Assembly (NCBI GenBank): GCA_937900135.1 | Contig: CALCDJ010000013.1 | Coordinates: forward strand, 1-18,034 | Length of the DNA: 18,034 nucleotides | Reading direction: 5' to 3' | Source of the DNA: an uncultured Blautia sp. | GTDB lineage: Bacteria; Bacillota; Clostridia; Lachnospirales; Lachnospiraceae | In this document: one piece after another, positions 7,760 through 15,032 of the stretch | Layout of the letters: each line of letters begins with the position of its first letter | Position numbering within the stretch: position 1 is the first letter of the stretch | The notes under the pieces: model-generated | The model's input: the letters and a program-made list of their open reading frames with translations, nothing else | Databases searched by the model: none | What the model was told of the DNA's origin: nothing | Made by a program: the position numbers and the translations under genes

Positions 7760-9364
7760 ATGGGTGTAAAGGAAATAAGAAATGCAATTCTGAATAATCA
7801 GACTGCATTGGGCATTGAGTTTGGCTCCACCAGAATCAAGGCGGTTCTGGTAAACGAAAAAAATGAGCCAATCGCATCAGGAAGTCACGAATGGGAAAAC
7901 CGTTATGAAAATGGGATCTGGACATACAGCCTTGAAGATATCTGGACGGGGCTGCAGGACTGTTATCAGGATCTTGTGAAGGATGTACATACGAAATACG
8001 AAGTGGAGCTGGAATCTGTGGGCGCATTGGGAATCAGTGCCATGATGCATGGGTATATGCCTTTTAACAAAGAAGGAGAGCTTCTGGTTCCATTCCGCAC
8101 CTGGAGAAATAACATTACGGCAGAAGCCAGTGAGAAGCTGATGGAATTGTTCCAGTACAATATTCCTCAGAGATGGAGCGTGGCACATCTGTATCAGGCA
8201 ATTTTAAACAAAGAGGAGCATGTAAAAGACATAGATTATATTACCACTCTGGAGGCCTATGTACACTGGAAGCTTACAGGAAATCGTGTTCTGGGTATTG
8301 GTGATGCAGCAGGAATGTTCCCTATTGATACAGAAACAAAAGATTATAATCAGAAGATGGTTGATCAATTCGATGAATTGGTGGCGCCTTACGGATTTGG
8401 ATGGAAATTCCGTGATATTATGCCAAAGGTTCTGGTGGCAGGAGAAGATGCAGGCTGTCTCACCGAGGAAGGTGCGAAACTTCTGGATGTGACCGGAAAA
8501 CTGAAAGCAGGTATTCCTATGTGTCCGCCGGAAGGCGATGCAGGAACGGGTATGGTAGCAACCAACAGTGTGGCAGTGCGTACAGGAAATGTTTCAGCCG
8601 GTACTTCAGTATTTGCCATGATCGTTCTGGAACATGAGCTTTCCAAACCATATAAAGAAATTGACCTGGTGACAACACCTGCGGGAGATCTGGTAGCTAT
8701 GGCTCATTCCAATAACTGTACCTCTGATCTGAATGCATGGGTAAATGTATTTAAAGAGTTCGCAGAAGCTATGGGTATGGAAGTGGATATGAATCAGCTC
8801 TTTGGTACACTGTATCGTAAGGCTTTGGAAGGGGACGAGGATTGCGGCGGACTTCTTTCCTACTGTTATTTCTCAGGGGAACATGTGACAGGATTTGAAG
8901 AAGGCCGGCCCTTGTTTGTTCGTTCTCCGGAAAGTAAATTTACACTGGCAAACTTTATGAGAACAAATCTGTATACCTGTCTTGGCGCTATGCGCGTGGG
9001 ATTAAATCTGTTGTTTGATCAGGAAAATGTAAAAGTGGACAGACTTCTTGGCCATGGCGGATTATTTAAGACAAAAGGTGTGGGACAGCAGATTCTTGCA
9101 GATGCGGTAAATGCTCCTGTTTCTGTTATGGAAACTGCAGGAGAAGGCGGCGCCTGGGGAATTGCCCTTCTGGCATCTTATCTGGTTAATAAGGAGACAG
9201 ACGAGACTCTGGAACATTTTCTGGATGAAAAGGTATTTGCAGGAAATGCAGGAAGCACTCTGAATCCAGATCCCAAAGGGGTAGAAGGTTTCCAGTTATT
9301 TATGGAACGCTATTTGAAGGGCCTTCCCATTGAACGGGCAGCGGTAGAATCAAAAATCTGGTAA
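7760..9364 (+). CDS. FGGY-family carbohydrate kinase
   Basis: A 534-residue cytoplasmic sugar kinase of the FGGY family (xylulokinase, ribulokinase and glycerol kinase relatives), which phosphorylates a sugar or polyol with ATP. The N-terminal phosphate-binding motif is LGIEFGSTRIKAVLV (17-31), the likely catalytic base is Asp260 in PPEGDAGTG, and a second nucleotide-binding stretch is GNVSAGTSVFA. The C-terminal adenosine region includes LLGHGGLFKTKG and AGEGGAWGIALLASYL. Glu20 stands where most family members have Asp in the first motif. The long W-rich segment after residue 40 (HEWENRYENGIWTY) suggests a distinct clostridial subgroup. The substrate cannot be assigned: no sugar transporter, isomerase or regulator adjoins it. 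Confidence 0.85.
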   Translation: MGVKEIRNAILNNQTALGIEFGSTRIKAVLVNEKNEPIASGSHEWENRYENGIWTYSLEDIWTGLQDCYQDLVKDVHTKYEVELESVGALGISAMMHGYMPFNKEGELLVPFRTWRNNITAEASEKLMELFQYNIPQRWSVAHLYQAILNKEEHVKDIDYITTLEAYVHWKLTGNRVLGIGDAAGMFPIDTETKDYNQKMVDQFDELVAPYGFGWKFRDIMPKVLVAGEDAGCLTEEGAKLLDVTGKLKAGIPMCPPEGDAGTGMVATNSVAVRTGNVSAGTSVFAMIVLEHELSKPYKEIDLVTTPAGDLVAMAHSNNCTSDLNAWVNVFKEFAEAMGMEVDMNQLFGTLYRKALEGDEDCGGLLSYCYFSGEHVTGFEEGRPLFVRSPESKFTLANFMRTNLYTCLGAMRVGLNLLFDQENVKVDRLLGHGGLFKTKGVGQQILADAVNAPVSVMETAGEGGAWGIALLASYLVNKETDETLEHFLDEKVFAGNAGSTLNPDPKGVEGFQLFMERYLKGLPIERAAVESKIW

Positions 9365-9382
9365 TACAGATTGGTAAAGAAA

Positions 9383-9427
9383 AATGAGCCTGTGGAAAAA
9401 CAATTTCTGTTTTTTCACAGGCTCATT
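9383..9427 (-). terminator. Terminator of the HicB gene, possibly bidirectional
   Basis: A perfect 12-bp stem, AATGAGCCTGTG (9383-9394) with CACAGGCTCATT (9416-9427), is extended inward by A/T pairs. Read on the minus strand it is followed by TTTTTCTTT, a good U tract for the HicB transcript. On the plus strand it lies 18 bp after the kinase stop but lacks a U tract, so termination there would be weaker. Confidence 0.78.
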
Positions 9428-9442
9428 GTAGCATCGGAGGGT

Positions 9443-9718
9443 TTATTCGTCCCAGCCTTCATAAAAACGGATATTTACAGAAATATTTCTTACAATATCT
9501 CCTTCTTTCAGTTTCATATCACTTTCATCGGAAATACGGGGAAGATCTCCATCTTCTTCCAGTTCCAGAGAAATCCAGTTATAAGCCGCCTCATTGGCAT
9601 TGTCAATAGCTTCATCCAAAGTGTCGCCTTTGGCATAGCAACACTCCAGATCCGGGAAAAAACCTGTATAAGTTCCTTCTTCTGTTTTTCGGAATACTGC
9701 CGGATATATAAATTTCAT
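9443..9718 (-). CDS. hicB: Solitary HicB-family antitoxin-like protein
   Basis: The 91-residue protein has the HicB partial RNase-H-like fold signature: YPAVFRKTEEGTYTGFFPDLECC near the N-terminus, then GDTLDEAIDNANEAAYNWI. In type II toxin-antitoxin systems HicB neutralises the mRNA interferase HicA. The C-terminal tail (about 60-91) is short and has no clear ribbon-helix-helix or helix-turn-helix, so DNA binding is doubtful. AAGGAG at 9729-9734 supports the start. No HicA-like frame lies on either side: the kinase gene and a terminator are downstream, and only 121 bp separate it from the divergent RACo-like gene. It is therefore an orphan, either a remnant or acting on a distant toxin. A plus-strand frame across this gene is its antisense shadow. 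Confidence 0.85.
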   Translation of the reverse strand: MKFIYPAVFRKTEEGTYTGFFPDLECCYAKGDTLDEAIDNANEAAYNWISLELEEDGDLPRISDESDMKLKEGDIVRNISVNIRFYEGWDE

Positions 9719-9746
9719 AGCTTATACGCTCCTTTTCTGTTAAAAT

Positions 9747-9764
9747 ATAAGGGAATAACCTTAT
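9747..9764. repeat. Inverted repeat at the HicB promoter (candidate operator)
   Basis: ATAAGG (9747-9752) and CCTTAT (9759-9764) are exact reverse complements around 6 bp. The dyad overlaps the edge of the HicB -10 hexamer and the expected transcription start. The position would suit repression, but the arms are short and AT-rich. Confidence 0.3.
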
Positions 9765-9791
9765 TATAATTTATTGGAGAAAAGAAAACAA
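9763..9791 (-). promoter_or_regulatory. Promoter for the HicB gene
   Basis: On the minus strand TTGTTT (9791-9786) is followed after 17 bp by TATAAT (9768-9763). The predicted start is near 9756, about 38 nt upstream of the HicB ATG. Confidence 0.65.
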
Positions 9792-9839
9792 TAAGAGATT
9801 GATATAAAAGAAAAGCGGAGGAATCACAGGAGGGCCTAT

Positions 9840-11390
9840 ATGGAAGGAATCAGTAAAAAAATATACCTGGAACTTACAGAACCTACAGAAGAAGACAATC
9901 GTTCCGGACAGAAACGAATCCTGGATGCATTAAAGGAACAGGGGACAGACTGTGAAATGACCCTGGACGTTATGAGAAAACTATATCCTCTGTGTGAACA
10001 GGCAGAATGGAAACTCACCGCTTCATTGGCCTGGGATGGGAAGCAGTGGATGATTGTAGAGATAGAGCCGGGAAATACAGAAAACAGGCACTATGGCCTT
10101 GCTGTGGACCTGGGAAGTACCACGGTGGTGACTCGCCTGGTGGATTGTGTGACCGGAGAGGAAAAGGAAGAAGTCAGTTGTTATAACAAACAGATTGCTT
10201 TTGGAACGGATATCCTGACCAGGATTTTTTATGCCAAAGACAAGATTCAGGCGTTAGAGGAACTTCGTGCTGCAGCAGTTGCCTCCATATGTGACAATAT
10301 GAAAGAAATAAAAGAAAAAACAGGCATCTGTCCCGAGGATGCGTGTATTCAGATGGTAATTTCAGGCAATACGACGATGATACACTTTTTGCTTGGTCTG
10401 GATGCGTTCTGTGTATTTTCCACCCCCTATGCGGTACATGCAGATGCTCCCGGTTTTTTAAGGGCAAAAGATCTGGATATTCCCATAAAAGGCTATGTAT
10501 ATTGTTTTCCTGGAAAATCTAATTATCTGGGCGGGGATATCATCAGTGGGATGGCAGCCACAGAACTGTATAAAAGTGAGGAGATCGGTGTATTCTTTGA
10601 TATAGGGACCAATGGAGAACTGGTCATTGGAAATCAGGAGTTTTTGATCTGCGGGGCAGGAGCAGCAGGACCGGCGTTAGAGGGCGGCGTGGTACACACG
10701 GGAATGCGCGCGTCAGAAGGCGCCGTAGACCAGGTAAAGATCCAAGAGGGGAAATGTATCTGCCATGTGATCGGAGAAACAGAAGCAAAAGGAATCTGCG
10801 GTTCAGGAATCGTAGATTTGCTGGCAGAACTATTTCTCAGTGGCTGGATCGATATTCGTGGGAAATTTGTGGTGGAAAAAAGTCCTCTGATCCAGGAAAA
10901 GGAAGGGATGTCCTGTGTGGAATATGCGCCTGGACTTTATTTCTATCAGGAAGACATCGATGAATTTCTTAAAACAAAAGCAGCGGCTTCCACTATGGTG
11001 GAATATGTGTTCCGGGAGTCAGGAATCCCGATGGAAGAGATTGGAAGATTTTATGTGGCAGGAGCTTTTGGCAAACATGTTTCCAAAGAATCCGCCATTA
11101 CCATTGGCTTGTATCCGGATATGGACAGGGATCGGCTGATCAGCGCGGGAAATTCTTCCCTGGAAGGCGCGCAGAAACTGCTTTTACACAGAGAAATCCT
11201 GGAAGAACTGGAAGAAATCCTGGAAAAAATGGTTTATATTCAATTCGGAGCTGTGGGTGATTTTCTCCAAATGATGGTGGCGGCGCAGGCAATTCCACAC
11301 ACAGATATCCGCAGATATCCTACTGTGGCAGAGAAGATACGAAAGAGAAAAGAGGAGACAGGGAGGAAAGGACACCATGAAATTATATAA
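9840..11390 (+). CDS. RACo-like ASKHA-domain ATPase lacking the ferredoxin domain
   Basis: A 516-residue homologue of RACo, the reductive activator that returns corrinoid proteins to the Co(I) state at the cost of ATP in acetogens and methyltransferase systems (DUF4445 family). Residues 1-82 match the RACo linker (YLELTEPTEEDNRSGQKRIL, then a VRKLYPL-like segment and EIEPGN). About 83-205 form the middle domain, starting YGLAVDLGSTTVV. The rest is the ASKHA ATPase core with FFDIGTNGELV, CGAGAAGPALEGG, GICGSGIVDLLAEL and VAGAFGKHVSKE. The usual N-terminal [2Fe-2S] domain is absent, and no cysteine cluster replaces it at either end. AGGAGGG (9828-9834) fixes the start, and HicB upstream leaves no room for a missing domain. 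No corrinoid protein or methyltransferase is nearby. It overlaps the next gene by 14 bp. The biochemical role is uncertain. Confidence 0.8.
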   Translation: MEGISKKIYLELTEPTEEDNRSGQKRILDALKEQGTDCEMTLDVMRKLYPLCEQAEWKLTASLAWDGKQWMIVEIEPGNTENRHYGLAVDLGSTTVVTRLVDCVTGEEKEEVSCYNKQIAFGTDILTRIFYAKDKIQALEELRAAAVASICDNMKEIKEKTGICPEDACIQMVISGNTTMIHFLLGLDAFCVFSTPYAVHADAPGFLRAKDLDIPIKGYVYCFPGKSNYLGGDIISGMAATELYKSEEIGVFFDIGTNGELVIGNQEFLICGAGAAGPALEGGVVHTGMRASEGAVDQVKIQEGKCICHVIGETEAKGICGSGIVDLLAELFLSGWIDIRGKFVVEKSPLIQEKEGMSCVEYAPGLYFYQEDIDEFLKTKAAASTMVEYVFRESGIPMEEIGRFYVAGAFGKHVSKESAITIGLYPDMDRDRLISAGNSSLEGAQKLLLHREILEELEEILEKMVYIQFGAVGDFLQMMVAAQAIPHTDIRRYPTVAEKIRKRKEETGRKGHHEII

Positions 11391-13509
11391 TCAGAAATTT
11401 GTAACAGAATATCCCCTGGAGGTAAGTCCCATGGCAGAGATCGCAGGATTTCCGGTACGTCCCGGGATGTTTGATGTGAACGGAGCGCTGGCTCTGCAAA
11501 GTGGTGTGAATTTTACTCTTCATACCCATTATGGAACCTCTTGTGAACTTTTGTTGTTTCACAGAGGAGAAGAGGAGCCTTATGCGGTTCTTCCTTTTCC
11601 AGAGGAGTACAAAATCGGCGATGTGTATTCGATGATCGTATTCGGTCTGGATATTAAAGAATTCGAATATGCATATCGGATCAATGGACCTTATGCACCA
11701 GAGAAGGGACTGCTTTTTGATAAAAGAAATATCATTCTTGATCCTTATGCAAGGGCAGTGGCGGGACAGAGGATCTGGGGCGAGAGAAAAATCGGCAGTT
11801 ACCATGCCAGAGTGGTGCAGGACATGTTTGACTGGGGAGAAATGCCCCAGTCCTCGAAAGACTTGAGTGATCTTGTGATTTATGAGCTTCATGTCCGTGG
11901 GTTTACCCAGCATCCTTCTTCTGGAGTAGCGCATAGAGGAACCTTTGACGGATTAATGGAAAAAATTCCTTATCTGAAAGAACTTGGGATTACCGCTGTG
12001 GAATTAATGCCTATTTTTGAATTTGATGAAACCATGAATTCCAGAGTGGTAGATGGAAAACAGTTGTTTGAATATTGGGGCTATAATACGGTGGGATTTT
12101 TTGCCCCGAACTCCAGCTATGCGTCTTTTGATGAATATAATCGGGAAGGGACAGAACTAAAAAAACTGATCAAAGCGCTGCATGAAAATGGGATCGAAGT
12201 GATCCTGGACGTGGTATTTAATCATACTGCAGAAGGAAATGAACTGGGCCCTTCTTTCTGCTTTAAAGGTCTGGATAATAAGGTTTATTATATGCTGACC
12301 CCCGACGGAAACTATTACAATTTCAGCGGTTGCGGCAATACATTGAACTGTAATCATCCCATTGTAAGGGAAATGATCCGGGAGTGTCTCAGGTATTGGA
12401 CAGTAAACTACCGGGTGGATGGATTCCGGTTTGATCTTGCCAGTATTCTGGGACGAAATGAAGATGGTTCTCCCATGAACAACCCGCCTTTGTTACAGTT
12501 ATTAGCCTCAGATCCTCTTTTGAGTAATGTGAAACTGATCGCCGAAGCCTGGGACGCCGGCGGACTGTATCAGGTGGGAAGTTTTCCGGCAGGAGGTCAC
12601 TGGGCAGAATGGAACGGCAGGTACCGGGATGCTTTGCGGGGATTTCTCAAGGGAGAAAACTGGCAGGCATGGGATGCCGCCTGGAGTATATCCGGCTCCG
12701 GGGATCTGTATGGGGGCACGGATCAGGAATATCGTGGAAGTTATCAGGGATATAATTCTTGTGTGAATTTTTTTACCTGCCATGACGGGTTTACGATGTA
12801 TGATCTGTATTCCTATAACGAAAAACATAACGAAGCAAATGGATGGAACAATACGGATGGAGCCAATGATAACCGAAGCTGGAACTGTGGCGCAGAAGGG
12901 GAAACAAACGATCCGGAGGTACTTTCCCTTCGCTATCGGATGATCCGAAATGCCTGTACGGTTTTGATGTGCAGCAGAGGGACGCCTATGTTTTTGGCCG
13001 GGGATGAATTTGGAAATACACAGTATGGAAACAACAATGTGTATTGTCAGGACAACGAACTTTCCTGGCTGGATTGGAGTTTCCTGGAGAAAAACAGGGA
13101 ATTGTTTGAGTTTTTCAAATTTATGATCCATTTTCGTTATCAGCATCCGGTGATCAGCCGGAGACTTCCTGATGCAGTATGTGGAATGGATCCTATTCAT
13201 ACCCATAATACAGATGCAGCGGATATGACCATTCCAAGAGATGCCAGGGTATTTTCGGTCAGTTTTGCAGGATATGACCGGAAAAAAGGCAGGGACGATC
13301 TGATTTATGTTTCCGTTAATACGTATTGGGAAGATGTCAGGATCACATTGCCGGATCTCCATCGACGAGGAAGCTGGTATTTGTGTGTCAATACCTATGG
13401 AGATGGACAGGGGCGTTACTGTTATCCGGAGGGAGAAGAAATCCGGATTGAAAAAGAATTTATTATGAAGCCAAGAAGTGTAGCTGTGTTTACCGGGCGG
13501 GCTTATTAA
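11377..13509 (+). CDS. glgX: Glycogen debranching enzyme, GlgX/isoamylase type (GH13)
   Basis: A 710-residue cytoplasmic enzyme that hydrolyses alpha-1,6 branch points of glycogen or limit dextrins. An N-terminal CBM48-like beta domain (about 15-130, with the FEYAYRINGPYAP segment) precedes the GH13 barrel. Region I is DVVFNHT (278-284). The nucleophile is Asp353 in GFRFDLAS, the acid/base is Glu390 in LIAEAWDAGG, and the third acid is Asp470 in TCHDGF; all are intact. The C-terminal beta domain ends near 710. The length suits isoamylase/GlgX rather than pullulanase. The ATG lies inside the end of the RACo-like gene, with GGGAGGAAAGG just upstream, implying translational coupling. No other glycogen gene is in the window. 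Isoamylase versus GlgX specificity cannot be settled by eye. Confidence 0.9.
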   Translation: MKLYNQKFVTEYPLEVSPMAEIAGFPVRPGMFDVNGALALQSGVNFTLHTHYGTSCELLLFHRGEEEPYAVLPFPEEYKIGDVYSMIVFGLDIKEFEYAYRINGPYAPEKGLLFDKRNIILDPYARAVAGQRIWGERKIGSYHARVVQDMFDWGEMPQSSKDLSDLVIYELHVRGFTQHPSSGVAHRGTFDGLMEKIPYLKELGITAVELMPIFEFDETMNSRVVDGKQLFEYWGYNTVGFFAPNSSYASFDEYNREGTELKKLIKALHENGIEVILDVVFNHTAEGNELGPSFCFKGLDNKVYYMLTPDGNYYNFSGCGNTLNCNHPIVREMIRECLRYWTVNYRVDGFRFDLASILGRNEDGSPMNNPPLLQLLASDPLLSNVKLIAEAWDAGGLYQVGSFPAGGHWAEWNGRYRDALRGFLKGENWQAWDAAWSISGSGDLYGGTDQEYRGSYQGYNSCVNFFTCHDGFTMYDLYSYNEKHNEANGWNNTDGANDNRSWNCGAEGETNDPEVLSLRYRMIRNACTVLMCSRGTPMFLAGDEFGNTQYGNNNVYCQDNELSWLDWSFLEKNRELFEFFKFMIHFRYQHPVISRRLPDAVCGMDPIHTHNTDAADMTIPRDARVFSVSFAGYDRKKGRDDLIYVSVNTYWEDVRITLPDLHRRGSWYLCVNTYGDGQGRYCYPEGEEIRIEKEFIMKPRSVAVFTGRAY

Positions 13510-13547
13510 CGTTTACATATGAGCTTGAGGTAGGAGGGAGCGTTGAC

Positions 13548-15032
13548 ATGTCAGTATTTTCAGAACACCTGTCTCATCTGGTTGAAGAACGAAAGGAGAA
13601 GGTGGCGTCATTAGGCAAGTATTGTGGGGTAGACCGCTCTACGATGTATCAATATATGAACGGAAAGAGAAACGTACCGTCATCTATGGAACTGGTAAAT
13701 AAAATTGCGGGATTTTTTCATCTTACACCCATCGAATACGAGAAGTTAAAAGAAGCGTATTTCATTACAAAAACAGGGGAGGATGTGTACTATCGCAGAA
13801 AGAGTGTGGAAAATTTTATTAAGAATTTTCCTGATCCTTTGTTTGAAGCGTCAAAATCTGGAGAAACGGAAAAAACAGATATCTTGGCAGGAAAGAAAAG
13901 GAAGATACAAAATGCTGCGATATCCACACAGGTGGAATTGAATCAGTATCTGCATCAGATCCTTCTGGAAGAGGCATTGAAGGAAGAGGGAAAAATAGCG
14001 CTTTTTCTTCCGGCAGACTATGGATTTCTGTTCGATCTTCTAGCCAGTCTGAAACCAATAAAAACTTTGGAAATCAGACATATTTTATGTATGAGCAGTA
14101 CCGGGCAGAGGAATGAAGAAAATGAGCTGTACAGTCTGGAATACCTGAAAATGCTGCTTCCGATGTATGTGGGAAATCTGGATTACCAGCCCTATTATTT
14201 CTATGACGATATCAATTCTCATTTTTATAATTTAAATGGGATGCCGTGTCTGATCTTGACATCAGAATATGCAATTACCTGTACGTCAGATTATCAGATG
14301 GGAATTTTATATGAGAGTTCAGATGTGATTTCCATGTTTTGGAATTTGTTTGCCTCTTATCAGGATCATTGTCAAAAGCTGTTTGAAGTTGTAAAAATGA
14401 TTCCGGGGAATGATCAGATTTTTCAAGAGGTGATTACTACAGAATCGCCCTGCTATGTACTTCAGCCGGAACCCTGTCTGACGCCTTTTATTACAGAAGA
14501 AATTTTGAGGAATGTTTTAAGTCCGAAACTGCCGGATCATGAGAACATGATACCGTTGATTTTGGAACTGTTTTCCAGGCCAAGGGAGGTTCTGGACGTT
14601 TCGGATACCCGTATCTCTTTTACCAAAAAAGGTCTGGAACATTTTGTGAATACAGGAAAAGTAAAGGAAATTCCAGATGTATTTTATGAGCCCTTTTCTC
14701 CGGAAAATCGGGTAAAGATTATGGAGGCAATGCTTCCATACTGCCAGAAAGGCGTTTACCGAATTCTGAATATCCATAATCATCTTACCCACGGTGAGAT
14801 ACCGGTAAATTTCCATCTTTGCGTCAACGGCAATTTGGGATATTTCCTTTTTACGAATATATCCGGGGAAAACGTAAGGCTGATCATCCGGGAGCAGAGT
14901 ATATTGGAAGCTTTTCAGGATTATCTGGAAAACCTGGAGGATAAGTATTTTCTGTCTGAAGAGGAAACGACGGCGCTGGTGGAAAACGAGATAAAAAAAC
15001 TAAAATGTGAGGAAAAGGAACAGGATTTTTAA
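13548..15032 (+). CDS. HTH protein with large unassigned C-terminal region, first paralogue
   Basis: A 494-residue protein. Residues about 17-60 form an XRE-like helix-turn-helix (VASLGKYCGVDRSTMYQYMNGK, recognition helix about 29-39), ending in FFHLTPIEYEKLKEAYF. Then comes an invariant YYRRKSVE block (81-88). About 120-490 is a region I do not recognise, with conserved segments such as GKIALFLPADYGFLFDLL, LILTSEYAITCTSDYQ, SMFWNLFASY, CLTPFITEEIL, KEIPDVFYEPF and NFHLCVNGNLGY. No membrane segment or catalytic motif is evident. It is probably a transcription factor with a ligand- or protein-sensing domain. AGGAGGG (13532-13538) supports the start, 38 bp after glgX, so it is probably in the same operon. 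The next gene is its paralogue. Confidence 0.75.
   Translation: MSVFSEHLSHLVEERKEKVASLGKYCGVDRSTMYQYMNGKRNVPSSMELVNKIAGFFHLTPIEYEKLKEAYFITKTGEDVYYRRKSVENFIKNFPDPLFEASKSGETEKTDILAGKKRKIQNAAISTQVELNQYLHQILLEEALKEEGKIALFLPADYGFLFDLLASLKPIKTLEIRHILCMSSTGQRNEENELYSLEYLKMLLPMYVGNLDYQPYYFYDDINSHFYNLNGMPCLILTSEYAITCTSDYQMGILYESSDVISMFWNLFASYQDHCQKLFEVVKMIPGNDQIFQEVITTESPCYVLQPEPCLTPFITEEILRNVLSPKLPDHENMIPLILELFSRPREVLDVSDTRISFTKKGLEHFVNTGKVKEIPDVFYEPFSPENRVKIMEAMLPYCQKGVYRILNIHNHLTHGEIPVNFHLCVNGNLGYFLFTNISGENVRLIIREQSILEAFQDYLENLEDKYFLSEEETTALVENEIKKLKCEEKEQDF

Noticed and set aside
9371..9769. Plus-strand open frame of 132 codons across the HicB region
   Set aside because: It is antisense to a protein with a clear HicB signature, has no ribosome site, and its product resembles no known protein.
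9765..9770. Plus-strand TATAAT as the promoter of the RACo-like operon
   Set aside because: The bases 16-18 bp upstream are A-rich with no -35 match; the hexamer is mostly the overlap of the minus-strand HicB -10 site.
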